Below, one piece after another: positions 1 through 12,640 of a DNA stretch of 64,000 bases. The position numbers and the translations under genes are program-made. The stretch spans positions 12,563,548 to 12,627,547 of the forward strand of contig OZ024884.1 in assembly GCA_964017185.1 (NCBI GenBank). The letters are read 5' to 3'. The first letter of the stretch is position 1, and each line of letters opens with the position of its first letter. The DNA is from Rugalucina vietnamica. Taxonomy: Eukaryota > Mollusca > Bivalvia > Lucinida > Lucinidae. The notes below the pieces were generated by a model that saw only the letters and a list, made by a program, of their open reading frames with translations, did not search any database and was not told the origin of the DNA.

Positions 1-106
1 GCGAAAACAAAGGCGCTGATCAGCTGTGCAGTAACAGTAACTGCACAGCTGATCTGCGCCTTTGTTTTCGCACAGGCAAAAAACCGGTTTTCTCATGACG
101 CGGCTC
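1..106. repeat. FB1 foldback MITE, cut by the window edge
   Basis: Positions 1-71 are a hairpin whose arms carry GCGAAAACAAAGGCG and its complement. It is followed by the outer end ...GGTTTTCTCATGACGCGGCTC. The stem is of the TGTGC/GCACA type, and the loop has an extra AGTAAC. The left end lies outside the window. Confidence 0.85.
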
Positions 107-165
107 ACACTATAACATAAGTATAATGCCAGGATAAATGCGCTGATAAAACTTTGCTTTGATAT

Positions 166-399
166 GAGCCGCCTCGTGGGAAAACCAACAATGTGGTTTC
201 CGAACAGGTCCGACACAAACCGACCTGTACAGTCACAGAAGAGAGCTACAAGCTTGAAATTTCGGATTTAAGTAGAAGAGGAATTGTACTATTCGTGTTG
301 CGAAAACAAAGGCGCTGATCAGCTTCGCGGTTACCGCGAAGCTGATCTGCGTCTTTGTTTTCGCATATGCAGATTGTTGGTTTTCCCATAAGGCGGCTT
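166..399 (-). repeat. FB1 foldback MITE
   Basis: Starts GAGCCGCCTCGTGGG and ends with an imperfect complement. The one-sided segment (GGTCCGACACAAACCG to GAATTGTAC) lies left of the hairpin. The hairpin at about 300-365 has the TTCGC/GCGAA stem. The flanks carry the direct repeat ATAT (162-165 and 400-403), read here as the target duplication. Confidence 0.85.
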
Positions 400-400
400 A

Positions 401-687
401 TATAATATTCTTTTCGTAATAATTGCATTTTGAAAAATAATGGGTGATTTAAGTTGTTAAGTTTGATTTTTCACTAAAATACTAGTATAACTATGCATAA
501 ATCAACAGATGAATTATCTAAATGGCACTTTTCGCATTGTTATAAGGGTAACAGATGTCTATATAACATTCTTTTAATGCATTTGTTTCTAAAATGCACG
601 TCACGGTTTCTTTCATTTATTACATACAAATACGCATGAATGTTGCTTATTGCAACTGAAGTACATTGCGAAGAGCACAGTCCCTCC
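401..687. other. No recognisable feature
   Basis: AT-rich sequence with no convincing reading frame, tRNA or repeat that I can match elsewhere in the window. Confidence 0.5.
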
Positions 688-3470
688 AATACTGCGTTTA
701 CACTATGTTTCCGGCGGCCCCGGCAGCCCCGTTTGCTCGAAACGTAGCGACGTGCCGTGGAATTTTGGTCATATATTTCTCTGTTTTCAATGTTAAGTTT
801 TTTTACGTTGTAGTACGACCGTGGTAGTGATAAGCCGGTGTGTCACGGAGCCGTCAGGTACGTTACGGTTATCCACGATCTATCACGATTATTAGCACGT
901 TCTATTACGACCTGTTACATTCTTATTCGGTCAGTTGCGTTTTGGCCAAGCGTAACACGTTTTTTTTAGCTCACCTGAGCCGAAGGCTCACAGGTGAGCT
1001 TATAGTATACCCATGCTTCGGCGTCCGTCCGTCGTCCGTCGTCCACAATTTCAAAGATCCGCTTGGCCAATCAAAGCCAAACTTCATGTGGAGCATCCTT
1101 AGGAAGGGGGAACGAAAGTTTATATAAATGGTCCAGGTCACATGACCAAGATCTTCTTCTCCAGAACCAGTGGGCCGATCTCCACGAAACTTGGTATGTA
1201 GCATCGGGGACGCGGGCCCATCATAGTTTATATAAATCATGACCCTACAATGACCTTGATCTATTTTACGACAAGGTCAACCTAGGTCGCCAATGCATTT
1301 GAATGGGAAAAAATGGTAAGATGCTATTTAATGGGTAAAACTTACTGGGAATAGGCAAATGAAAGTTTGTATAAATGGTCAAGGTCACATGACCAAGATG
1401 GCCGCCATGGCTATGATTTTGAAACTTGGTATGAAGCATATATGACCATGTTAATGGAAAATTTTACCCTTGGGGGGTTGTCTGCCCCTGCCCCGGGGCT
1501 TTGAAGCATCTGGGAATGGAGCTCTACAAAATTTATATAAATCATGTCCCTGGGATGACCTTGACCTATTTTACGGCAAGGTCAACTTAGGTCTCCCATG
1601 CATTGGAATGGGAAAAAATAGGAAAATGTAATTAAATGGCAGAAAACTTGCTAGAAATGAGCAAATGGACAGAAGATTTATGTTTAAGAAAATATTTTGG
1701 GCCCAGGGGGTTGTCTGCCCCTGCCCCGGGGCTATATACATGTATATGACCATAATATTGAAACATCTTCTTCTCTGAAACCACTTGGCCAATCAAAGCC
1801 AAACTTTGTGTGGAACATCCTTAGGAAGAGGGAATGAAAGTTTGTATAAATGGTCAAGGTCACATGACCAAGATGGCCGCCATGGCTATAAATAGCAAAA
1901 ACGTTTAAAAATCTTCTTCTTCAGAACCAGAAGGCCTATGATTTTGAAACTTGGTATGAAGCATCTGGGAATGGAGCTCTACAAAGTTTATATAAATCAT
2001 GACCCTGGGATGACCTTGACCTATATTACCTCATGGTCAACTTAGGTCGCCCATGCATTTGAATGGGAAAAAAATAGGAAAATGTCATGTAATGGCAGAA
2101 AACTTGCTAGGAATGAGCAAATGGACAGAAGATTTATGCTTATGAAAATATTTTAGGCCCAGGGGTTGTCTGCCCCTGCCCCGGAGCTATATACATGTAG
2201 ATGACCATAATATTCAAACAGCTTTTTCTCAGAAACTGCTTAGCCAATCAAAGCCAAACTTTATGTGGAGCATCCTTAGGAAGAGGAAATGAAAGTTTAT
2301 ATAAATGGTCAAGGTCACATGACCAAGATGGCCGCCATTGCTATAAATAGCAAATTTTTTTAAAAATCTTCTTCAGAACCAGAAGGCCAATGATTTTGAA
2401 ACTTGGCATGAAGCATTAAGGAACGGGGGTCTACAAAATTTGTATAAATCATGACACTTGGATGACCTTGACCTATTTCACGGCAAGGTCAACTTAGATG
2501 GCCCATCCATTTGAATGGAGAAAATTGTTAAAATGTCATTTGAAGGACAAAACTTGCAGTTAATTGGCAAATGGACTGAATTTTTATGATTTGAAAAAGA
2601 CATTGACTCCAGGAGTTATTCTGACCCTGCCCTAGGGTTATATACATGCATTGTACTATTCTAGTCTAACAAGTTTATTGGTACATATATATATCTCAGG
2701 TCTCAGGTGAGCGTTTACAGGACCATTGGTCCTCTGGTTTCGTTCTGTCAATGTCAGGTATGGACGAAACGTAGACACCAAACAATTTAAAGCACATTTG
2801 TTCCCTTAGTATACGAATAAGTCCTTTTGAATAATAACAACCGCGCTCCTCAACAACCGACTGTAGAGTTGATTAAGAAACTTCGGAATTGTATTTCTTC
2901 TTCAATGGCATAGTGCTGCGTATTGTCTCTATTGTTCACTATAGTGACTGCTCCAATATGAAGGAACTTGTCCCCATGATATATGTAAACTTCACGCGCC
3001 GTGATAACCGTAACATTACGTGACATACGTAGTAGAACGGGGTGAACACCGTCAAAGACTGTAGTGCACCGTAACTTAACGCAACAAAACGTGTTGAGTA
3101 TTCCATAGGAAATGGGACGAAACGTGAGACGACCGTGATTAAATGCTGCAGAACGCGGAAGATCCGTAGCTTGCCGGGCTATTCACTAGCTTCCCGTTGC
3201 ACTATGGACCGCCTCCAAGTTTCGCCACGTAATGTTACGCTCTGTCACGGTGTGTTACGTTCAGCCCGTTTTATCACGGCCTATTACGTTTCTCATTTCC
3301 GCCGTGACTGCCGTTGCAGATTTTTAAACTGTCAAAAAAGTTGCCACGGTGTCCACGGTTATCACGGCCTGCTACGTTTGTCTATCCCGTTCCCCTGCGT
3401 TGCCTCATATCCCGTTTTGATCACGGTTGTCTGAAACGTGGCCGCCGTGACATAGTGTAAACGCAGTATT
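688..3470. mobile_element. TIR element with CGTTACG-rich arms, split by an H1 insertion
   Basis: The ends are inverted: AATACTGCGTTTACACTATG at the left and its exact complement at the right (3451-3470). Both arms are rich in GTTACG and TCACGG. An H1 element occupies 967-2738, so the original element was about 1.0 kb. No transposase frame is present. The superfamily is not clear, and I see no convincing target duplication. Confidence 0.7.
967..2738 (+). mobile_element. H1 Helentron-like non-autonomous element, copy a
   Basis: Begins TAGCTCACCTGAG next to a T run and ends CTCAGGTGAGCG, then the hairpin AGGACCATTGGTCCT, then CTGGT. So the left end is matched by an inverted copy placed inside the right end, just before a terminal hairpin. 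The interior is made of units of roughly 450 bp containing TGACCTTGACCTA and GGCCAATCAAAGCC. No coding capacity. The arrangement is the one described for Helentron-associated non-autonomous elements (HINEs); the assignment is by structure only. Confidence 0.7.
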
Positions 3471-3774
3471 AAGGATACAAAATCTCTATAATATAGTAAA
3501 TGATTCTTATAACTGTAATGAAGTGACTTCATACCAGATTTTAATGTCATAAAAGTATTATAACAAGTAACTCGACAATTGGATTTTGAATGTTTAACAG
3601 CGTTCGAGCATTTATATAGAATCGTGGCGCTTGTCCACGTGGTAGGGGGTCGGATTTCGTGCGAGAGGCCAGTCTTAAGTTCGAACACTACTACTGTCAC
3701 TACTACTGTCACGCTGTGTGCTACAGAGCAAGATACTTTTAGCTGCCAGACATTTCTGTTGCATGCTGAATAGC

Positions 3775-3806
<32 letters not shown>

Positions 3807-4033
3807 CCGATATGACTAAAAATAACGACAAGTTGTCTGCGAATAATTGCATCGATTCTCACGTGATATTCATCAATATTTTAGCACTTACATGTGTCGT
3901 TTTCAATTGTTGTTTAATTATAAAAGCATCAATTGGTACATTGATTGACAGCAACATAGTCTATTACGAAAATTGTTGAAATAAAACATGAAATGGAATA
4001 CATGCAAACTTGGCTACTTCATTTAAACAGGTA
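3471..4033. other. No gene; poly-A tract
   Basis: Contains an A run at about 3774-3800 and short GTCACTACTACT runs near 3690. The minus-strand open frame across it is translated low-complexity sequence and shows no family features. Confidence 0.5.
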
Positions 4034-4727
4034 CATCAGGATAACATGTCCGTGTATTGAATACCCCCTTAAACCCCTTTTAAATATAGTAAAACTGGGG
4101 TATGCAGGGATATACCTATTTTTCTTATTTTTGCTCCAAAACATAGATTGTTGGTACTCGTTAGAACCGCCTCGGCGAGGCGGTTCTAAAGTGTACCCAC
4201 AATCTTTGTTTTGAGAAAAAATGAGAAAATTATATAATCCATTTTTTTTTTCGCCGAGGCGGTTCTAAAGTGTACCCGCAATCTTTGTTTTGAGCAAAAA
4301 TGAGAAAATTAATCCATTTTTTTTTTTTTTTTTTTCAGCTGAAAAGTTTCAATTTTTAAACATAAAAAAATCACTGTTTAACATAAAAAAATCACTGTTT
4401 ATTGGACAAGCAAGTTTTCGTAATTATTTGATACTTGTGAATGCCGTCGTTGGTCCGTGTATACGGAACGGCAATCTGGGTGACTTATCGAGCGACCCAA
4501 GCCCAGGGTTCAGTTCGTACTCCGAAATATTTTGGATGGGCGAGGCTAAATTTTTGGGGGTCAAAATTTTGAATTTCGTTATCAAGACTGGGTTTTCAGA
4601 AAATATGAATATATGGTATACATCGCCGAGACGGTTCTAACGAGTACCCACAATCAATGTTTTGGATCAGACTGGATAGGAAAGTTTGTATACCCTCTCC
4701 CCCAGTTTTACTATTAAAAAGTGGGGT
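4034..4727. repeat. FB2 palindromic repeat, two or three overlapping copies
   Basis: Starts CATCAGGATAACATGTCCG and contains several copies of the palindromic core AGAACCGCCTCGGCGAGG, flanked by GTACCCACAATC. Ends near CCCCCAGTTTTACTATTAAAA. Mixed core fragments at 4170, 4255 and 4625 show rearrangement or nested copies. Confidence 0.65.
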
Positions 4728-5054
4728 ATTAACTGGGCCGTTAAACCACCATTCTATGACAAACTAAACTTTCGAATCATACTAAAATCCTACTTTAGCA
4801 TAGAAACATTGTTTTCTAAAATCTTTGATACTTTAATTAAACTATTTTGATACGCAGGTCATCATTTTATCCGCTAAATCTACGATGGTCCTTCAAAAAG
4901 TTGAAGAAGCCTCTTAAAAGGCTATATACCCTTCAAATTTTAAATGATAAGAGTTTTTTACAGCGATTTACAGCCCATGAAATAGGTGTGCGAAAATGTT
5001 TTATATATTTATGTTTATAACTTATATTTTATGCATCCAAAAAGCAAATAATAT

Positions 5055-5288
5055 GCGCCGCCCCGTGGGAAAACCAACAATCTGCATAGGCGAAAACAAA
5101 GGCGCAGATCAGCTTCGCGGTAACCGCGAAGCTGATCAGCGCCTTTGTTTTCGCTACTCGGATAGTACAATTCCTCTTCTACTTAAATCCGAAATTTCAA
5201 GCTTCTAGCTGTTTTCTGTGCTTGTACAGACCGGTTTGTGTCGGACCTGTTTGGAGACGACATTGTTGGTTTTCCCAGGAGGCGGCTC
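5055..5288 (+). repeat. FB1 foldback MITE
   Basis: A well-preserved copy. The hairpin at 5091-5155 has arms matching except for one A/T position and the loop CTTCGCGGTAACCGCGAAG. The one-sided segment lies to its right and ends GGTTTTCCCAGGAGGCGGCTC. The target duplication ATAT (5051-5054, 5289-5292) is exact. Confidence 0.9.
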
Positions 5289-5454
5289 ATATCAACTGAT
5301 AGACTAACAAAAATAGTTGAACATTGGTCCAATATCTTGTTTTATATGCATCATTTCAGAAAGCACCCGTATTAGCATGGACAGTGACATTTTGGTTAAT
5401 GCTAACCGGATGGCTACCTAGCTGGGAAAGAGCTTGTGATATAACGCCTTGTTA

Positions 5455-5724
5455 TGCGCCAATCATTGCGAGGAAGGGTGGGGGATAGCCGGGCTAAAGT
5501 GCGGGGCAATTACTGTTTGATTGCCCCGGTAGTGCAGGGGAATTGACTGGGCTTTAACATTAGAATATTTACCCCAGTGGGATTTTCTATTATAAGAGAC
5601 GGGGCAAAATGCAGGGGTTTAACCTCAAGCTTGCCCCCGCAGGGTGGGGCTTATAGTGGGGCACTGAAAAGTAAAAAGTCATTATCCCCGTTGGTGGGGG
5701 CAGTGGTTACAAATGACTGGTGCA
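5455..5724. repeat. MITE with TTA target duplication, copy 1
   Basis: The left end TGCGCCAATCATT pairs imperfectly with the complement of the right end AATGACTGGTGCA. TTA flanks both sides. The interior is rich in GGGG runs. A 3-bp TTA duplication fits the PIF/Harbinger group, but no transposase is present to confirm it. Confidence 0.6.
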
Positions 5725-5769
5725 TTAATATGTAGTAATTTCTTCCCCGCCCTGGTGTCAAATTAACAC

Positions 5770-5965
5770 CAGGAAAACAGGTATACCCCCTTGAACCCCA
5801 CTTTTATATAGAAAAACTGGGGTATACAGGGGTATACCTATTTTTCTTATGTCTGATCCAAAACATAAATTATGGGTACTCGTTACGCCTCGCCGAGGCG
5901 GTTCTAACGTGTACCCACAATCTAGGTTTTCAGAGCAAAAATCTTAAAAATATCAAACTTTTCCT
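5770..5965. repeat. FB2 fragment
   Basis: Carries GGAAAACAGGTATACCCCC, GGGGTATACAGGGGTATACC and the core CCTCGCCGAGGCGGTTCTAA. The right end fades after the CAGAGCAAAAATC motif. Confidence 0.65.
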
Positions 5966-7792
5966 AATGAAAAAATCGCAGTTTAGTTTTCAAATAAAAT
6001 TGCACGAATCCCCGATCTTCTGCCATACTGAACTTATGGAGCGATGGAGTCACCATGAGGGTTATGAACGATCTAACCCAGCCGATAAAAATGAATCAAC
6101 CCGAAAAAATAGGTTACGCTCCATGAAACTGATTAAATACATCACCCATGAGATAAAATTGTGTCCCATTAAATTGATTTTTCGCGTCTTTTTCTATATT
6201 TGTTCACTGATATCAATAAAACATTGATTATAAGTGCTTTATATTGAAACAATTCAAGTTTCAATAGCCTGAGACAGCAGTATGAATTGATTTTGTTTCA
6301 CCGGACAATTGTATATGTTTAAAGTACGATCGTTATCTGTTTCACTTAAAACAGCCTTATATAACATAATAGTATACTATACAACATATATACAAAAGTG
6401 CTAGGAATCCAATAATGATTATTATTAATAATCCAATATTATTGTCAAAAGATGCTCTTTTGTGATATGATGACGTCTGTAAAACTTGATCAATAGTGAG
6501 TGTAGATTAAGTACAGGTAAACTGTCATGAAAATGTGTATAGTTTTGTCATAAAACATCATTTTAACAGCAACAAAAAGGTATGTGGTTACAGTTGTTTA
6601 TTAATTCTTAGTTCTAGAACTTTGAATCATTGAATGTCGCACGCTATTGAAAGCTCGCTGCCAAAATTATGCTCATCAGCGCCAAGTTTCATGAATGTAT
6701 TTTTTTTATTACCTGGAATTAGTTTATCATATATTTGTCTAACGGTAAGTGCGTCCTTATTTAGATATGATTTGGAAGTAATGCACTGGTTGACAGTCAT
6801 TTGTATCCACGGGGCGTTTAACTTTTCGGTTTATAAAGCTCCGCTGCGGGGACAGATTTGTTAAAAGTCCGGCACCCCGGATACGACAGACAACAATGTG
6901 GAACAATGTGGAACAATGTGGAACAACAGCTGAGAGTTGTTCTAATGAAAAATATGAGAAAGGGGCTTAATTTTCTGCGTGTAAATGTACCGGCACTACC
7001 CAAGGTCACAGTATGCCTGTTTCATTTGATTTGTTTCAGATAATGCTTCGAAGTAACTGACTAAAAGAAATGTCCTCCCAAAGTCCATGGAACAGTTTTT
7101 GCATTTTTTCAAAAATCCTAAAATTATGGCATTTTTCTGAAAGTCCACAGATTCACGTCAATTCAACTTAAGTTTGATTTTTCCATGAAAGTCACTTTTA
7201 AAGGCATTGCAGCAAATGTTGTTACTGTGAAATTCACATTTGCGTGTAAATGTCACGTTTTAGCTGATTTAAAAAAAAATGCAAATTTTTGGAGAAAAAA
7301 ACTCAGATTTGCCAAAAATTCCATACAGGTTTTGGCAGGGTTTTTTCTGTTTCAAATTTCTTACATTCATAACCTTCCAGGCAATATCAAAAATAATGCA
7401 AATGCAAAGCGGTATCTGCGTCCTTTGGGATTCCAATTTAATTTGAGCTGAACTTGGGGTACCTGAAACTACAATATATGGGAAATAATACATTGGCCCT
7501 TAGAATTTTTTGAGGAGTATATTTGCAAATTTAATAAGGACCATTAAGTACTAGTAACTTACATGTAATGTTAAAATACAACTAATATCTAATTTGAATT
7601 AATGTGACCGTGTATTTTGAAAATTAAAAACCCGGCACATCCCCGGTTTCGTCAGAGGTTAAATCCCGGCACTTTAGCCCCTCTGTGTCCCCGATATCCG
7701 CGGCCCAAGGGGGGGTGGGGGGCGACATAACGACAATTGGTTTGATAAAAAAAAAATGACTCTGGAGTTTGTGCGGCATCCTGTGTGCGCTG
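5966..7792. other. No recognisable gene
   Basis: AT-rich. The only structure I see is a short direct repeat of GGAACAATGT at about 6898-6925 and T-rich stretches at 7080-7400. Open frames here are short, lack codon bias and match nothing I recognise. Confidence 0.5.
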
Positions 7793-8016
7793 CTTGTACC
7801 TTTTGGTACGTTTAAATTCAAATTCAAATTCAAATGTTTTATTGTTTCACCTCAACAATGAGACATTCACAATAATAATAATTTATGATGTGGCTATAGA
7901 TGCTTTAACCAGTGCTGTTTTGCCACCAACTACTAGTATAGCAAAACAGCACTGCTTTTTGGTGCGTAGTTAAAGCATCTATAGCCACATCATAAACGCA
8001 CCAAAAGGTACAAGAT
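7793..8016. repeat. Inverted-repeat element
   Basis: The outer ends CTTGTACCTTTTGGT and ACCAAAAGGTACAAG are exact complements. An inner pair follows: TTTATGATGTGGCTATAGAT against ATCTATAGCCACATCATAAA. The left side has an extra segment of about 75 bp that includes repeated TTCAAA. Non-coding. Confidence 0.7.
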
Positions 8017-9319
8017 AAAATTTGTAGCTGACGCGTGCATTTACATGACTGTACTTCGTATAGAATAAAAATGATAAAAGACTCCGGGCGGGTAAAAGAC
8101 CTTTTCACAATATAATCAGTTGGTCTGGTGCCATTGATATAAATCATAGTATATTATACCGCCCATAAACTGGACAGTTTTCAAACTTATCATTGTCAAA
8201 TTGCTACAATAATTTGTAATGTAAAACCAAAGACTGACTCATTTTACATGTACAGGTTGTCGTCACCTGCAATTAAATGTCTACAGTTCTATTCAGGGTT
8301 GGGGATTTTTGCTTTGTTTTGTTTGTTTCAAGATACGATCGTGGTTTGCCAGTTTTTAATATCATCAGTTTGGCTCATTCTTTACCCTGAACTATTACAA
8401 CTTATCTTGAACGAAGTTCTTTAATAAAAGTAGAAAACTTACTCAGTGGCTGCGCTACACCATTTTTTCGCCCCACCCCCCATCCATCGGGGATGTGGGA
8501 ACCTTACAGTATACGCCTTAGCCCTTGGTTTTTGGTTGCATATGGGTATTGCTATATTTCAGCAAATTCAGTAGGGCAGAAGGGTGGTATGATATTCCAA
8601 TATTGAGTATAGAATGCCCATAAAGTGGAAGCGACGTCCCGATATGACCATAGCTGTTTGCTGAATGTATCGATTCACAGTTTTCGGGTTTGAAGGCTAG
8701 ATTTCTTGGACTCAACACATCAGGCAGACCATGTAGTGTTACCAGTTAATCCTTGAAAATTGTCATGGGGCTTCGGTTTAAAGTCCCATCCGAAAGACTG
8801 GAGTAGCCAGGGATCGAACTCAAGAGTATCCCAAACTAGCATCTATCTCACGTAGCTTCTAGCTGTTGCACGTTCAGGCAACAAAACACACAAAACACCT
8901 TAATTTAAATAACCAAATCAAATCGAATCAAATATCTTTTTTGGTTTTAAAATCCAGAATCAGGATCGTTATCAACTACATACAAACATACATATATAAC
9001 TTTATATCACAGCAAATGGTTATAACCTAACTTAGTGCAAAATAAGTGTACAGCGCTGCTCAGTATAAAACGGATTCTAAATTCTAGAAAGCCCCCGACC
9101 CGTACCCCTTTTGCAAACTGGTTTCAACCTTCAGACAACATTTTTACGTGTTCGGAAATAGTGTCCGTATATAATCACAGTGTTGGACGGTACTTTTCAA
9201 GTATTTTTCTATTGTTTTTCGTCACCCACCGATTCAAAGTTCTTATCTCTTGTACTTATTGTAACAAATATATATATATCAAATTTACAACTCATTTAGT
9301 CTAAGCCTACTCGTATTTT
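8017..9319. other. No gene; SINE-like debris
   Basis: Around 8590-8830 are degenerate pieces of a bivalve-type SINE tail (AAAGTCCCATC, GATCGAACTC). The rest, including 8160-8500 and 8900-9300, shows nothing recognisable. Confidence 0.45.
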
Positions 9320-9556
9320 GAACCTGTGCGTGAGAAAACCAGCAATTTGGGTTTTCGACCAGGTCCGACACAAACCGGGCTGCACAGTCGCAGAAGATGG
9401 TTAGATGCTGGAAATTTTGGATTTAGAAAGAAGAGCAATTGTACTATTTGTGTACAGCGAAAACAAAGGCGCTGATCAGCTTCGCAGTTACTGCAAAGCT
9501 GATCTGCGCCTTTGTTTTCGCCTATGCAGATTGTTGGTTTTCCAATGCGGCGGCTC
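9320..9556 (-). repeat. FB1 foldback MITE
   Basis: Begins GAACCTGTGCGTGAG and ends GGTTTTCCAATGCGGCGGCTC. The one-sided segment precedes the hairpin (9458-9521). The flanking direct repeat ATTTT (9315-9319, 9557-9561) is exact and one base longer than usual. Confidence 0.87.
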
Positions 9557-11513
9557 ATTTTACATTTCAGTACAGTTTTTGTCTTATCAACATTGATCAA
9601 TAGGTCATTAACAATTTTAGAATTAGTCAGTTTAGAATTGGTCTAATCCGTGTGGGATTTTCGATTTAAAACAGTTTAAAAGTGTTGATTAGTGTGCTCA
9701 GTACTCAATAATATTAAAAACCAAAACTTTAAAACAATTTTGAAATATTGTAAAATAAAAGTGGATGGATAAGTTTCCCTTGCTTCGACACGCATTTTGG
9801 ATAGTCTGGATTGCAGTTGTAGGTATAAATTTAATTGTAAAATATTTTCGCAAAATCTCTATAAACAATGGAGAGACCTTGATTCCAGCTAGAAATATAG
9901 AAAAAAAAATCAATGTGTAAATTCCCCGATCGTGTTCTTTGAATTTATTCCATTCTTGCAGAAATGTTTATGTATTTTGCTCTTAAATATATATATATTT
10001 TGCTGCAGTTGCTGCTATAACGTTGTCGTCCTGCAGTTGCTGGTATACTTACCGCCGGTTATTGACATGAGTTACCTTATCTAAAGACAAAACCGCGCCA
10101 ACGACGTCAAACATGAATGATTAGAACAGTTTAGAATGATTATCACGAAGAAAACTGCCAAGGGACTAGTGCCCAACCTTTCGAGGACAACAACTTCAGG
10201 ATTGAATCAAAGGAGATTCAAATCCGCTTTTTAAATTAGATATTTTTAATGTGAACTGAGTTCCAACTGTTTTGTCTAGGGCTAGGGTATGTGGCTGTTC
10301 GTGTGATAGAAACACGGTTGTACTGAATGACCAGAAATGTTATGTCAGTAAAAGAGTCATTCTTTATAAATAATTGGATGTCTGGCCTAGGACTACGGTT
10401 ACTCCGAATCAAGAGGTCTTGGTTTTGATCCCCACTGTCTAGTCGGAGTTGTGTCCTTGAGACAGACATGTTAACTCCCCAGAGTACTGGTTAATACTCA
10501 GGAAGTGTTGGCTCGCTCCTGACAAGTTTTGCTCAAACAAGTTGTCTGCATGATCAGAATGACAGACTTGGTTGTCAGTACAATATATTATGTGTGAATG
10601 GCATTGTAGAAATTAAAACTGAATGTATTATTTATTTTCATTCACATCATGCATGCAAAAACAATCATCAAGCATATAAGGACACACATGTATGTCGAAA
10701 TGACATGCAAAATATAATTTAATCAGGATTAAGTTTTCTTCAAAACTTAATCCCCTTCTTAGTCTTATGTTCATAATGTATCAAGCAAAGGTATAATCCA
10801 ATGTGATTTATTTAATCAAACGTAGAATGTTTAAATAAATTAGCGTAATTGCGTTCATTCATGTAAACAAAAACCTGACTGAAGCAATGGTGCATATAAG
10901 TGTTACATGTTGGATGGTACGCTATAACCTCTATATAACACTATTATTTGGTTCAAAGCTAATCAAAGCAGTAAGAATAGAAGGACCAGACACCAGGTGG
11001 GAAAGAAAATACATGTACATTACTATAAAAAAAAATTTTCTGACAAGACACTGGAAAAGCAAGCTTACTAGCTCTTCCCCAACAAGGTAGCCATCTGGCT
11101 AGTCTCAACCAAAATCAAAGGCAATGAGACTCCATAGCATAGTGGTTAAGCCTCCTGCCTTGTAAATCAGGGGATGTATTAAAGTTAGATCAAGGGCTTC
11201 TCCAGTCTTTTGGATGGGACTTTAAACCCAGATCTAGTCTCAATATGGTCCCATATGTTGAATGGGACGAAAACTCACTTTTTGTATCTGTAATGATTTT
11301 TTTTGCAAATGCAAAGGAGGCAGTTTTTTATGATGCGGCTATTGAGACATCTGTCAACTCAATTTGTCAAATAACTAATGGAATTCTGTAAAAGTATTAC
11401 CTATAGACCTTTATGAAATATATGGGTAGATAGCATTATTTTCAATAATGGAGGGTTTGAATAAAGACTTGAAGTTTTGAATGTAAATTCTGGTCAAAAG
11501 GTGACTGACATTT
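9557..11513. other. No gene; two SINE-like fragments
   Basis: 10385-10560 (CCTAGGACTACGGTTACTCC, TTTGATCCCC) and 11120-11270 (AGCATAGTGGTTAAGCC) resemble decayed tRNA-derived SINE heads, with the usual start of an A box and B box. The rest is AT-rich and unremarkable. Confidence 0.45.
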
Positions 11514-11764
11514 GAGCCTTTGCACGAGAAAACCAACAATCTGGGTTTCTGACCAGGTCTAACACAAACCAGCCTGTATAGTCTCAGAAGCAGGTTAGAA
11601 GTTTGCAATTTCTGATATATGAAGAAGAGGGATGGTACTATCTGTGTAGCAAAAACAAAGAAGCTGATCAGGTGTGCAGTTACTGCACAGCTGATCTGCG
11701 CCTTTGTTTACGTCAATGCTTGTTTACGCCAATGCTTGTTGTTAGTTTTCTTATGCACTGGTTC
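11514..11764 (-). repeat. FB1 foldback MITE, degenerate
   Basis: Begins GAGCCTTTGCACGAG. The hairpin has lost similarity in its left arm (AAAAACAAAGAAGCTGATC), and the right end contains a small duplication of TTTACGYCAATGCTTGTT. ATTT flanks both ends. Confidence 0.8.
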
Positions 11765-12089
11765 ATTTTCTTGAATGGATAATGCATCTTAACTATTATA
11801 TCAATTTATTAACTAACCCCTGTAAAGTTTTAGATGAATGCAACTGCATTATTAGCTATATCTTAGAGTTGAGAAAATATGCAGTTTCTGCAAATTTAAA
11901 TGTATAAAAACAACAATATAAATCAGTCATGCAATACTGCAAAACAAGTTTATATTTCTATGAAACAGGACTATGTATATTGTGTAGGCACTATCGGACT
12001 ATGTGTATGTATATTGTGTACACACTATCATTTAATCAAGATTTAGAATTACACATACCACTAGGGAAGGTGCTTTTGACCTTTTTACG

Positions 12090-12235
12090 ATCACTGACCA
12101 TGCTAACCCGCTTTGTTGTAAATCAAGAGGTTGTAGGTTCGATTTCCAGTGAATGGGACTTTATGCAGTGGTTCTGTCTCCATATGATCTTAGCTGTTGA
12201 GTGGGATATAAAACACATTGGCAACTAACTGATCA
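12090..12235 (+). repeat. tRNA-derived SINE fragment
   Basis: Contains a B-box-like GGTTCGATTTCC followed by the tail TATGATCTTAGCTGTTGAGT. That tail recurs at 14390, 16370, 36200 and inside 42.5-43.1 kb. Confidence 0.5.
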
Positions 12236-12372
12236 ATGCAAGTAATGGTCTATCGGCCTCGGCCTCAAAACTTCTTTTTTTTTTTTTTTTTTTTTCATAG
12301 TAAACAGCTGTTTTTCTTACAGCTCATAGATTGCAACTGGGGCTTAAAGTGAAAAGATGAAATAATTATTAT

Positions 12373-12640
12373 TATTTTTTTTTCAGAATTCTGTTTAACA
12401 TCCCTTTCAAGATTATTTCAGCTCATACGAGATGGGCCAATCAGAAGGTGGGGCGAAAACGGGAAAATCCGGAGAAAAACCACCTGACACACCCACAGGC
12501 AGAACTTGACTTGTCTCACATGTGCCCCGTGTGGGGCTCGAACCTGCACCAGACACAGCGGTGAGATGATTGAATGGTTAAGCGTGGTAATGAAAAATCG
12601 GTGCTCTTAACCACTTGGTCATGGGGGCGCCGCGTAAAAA
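12373..12640 (-). repeat. tRNA-derived SINE
   Basis: Read on the minus strand it has an A-box-like head (TGACCAAGTGGTTAAGAGC), a B box GGTTCGAGCCCC and a body ending GGGATGTTAAACAGAATTC before an A-rich tail. The same body occurs at 49395-49680. No functional tRNA fold is implied. Confidence 0.7.

Noticed and set aside
3362..3862. 166-residue minus-strand open frame
   Set aside because: Runs through an A tract (poly-Phe), a TIR arm and unrelated DNA; no domain or codon bias.
4996..5208. Short open frame encoding a GKPTICIGENKGADQLRGN-like peptide
   Set aside because: It is the translation of the FB1 hairpin. Similar peptides appear wherever FB1 lies (246, 9307, 21285, 61821, 62286), including on opposite strands, so it is a repeat artefact.
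6634..6864. 76-residue frame with hydrophobic stretch
   Set aside because: No start context, splice signals, family match or repeat support; its composition is that of AT-rich intergenic DNA.
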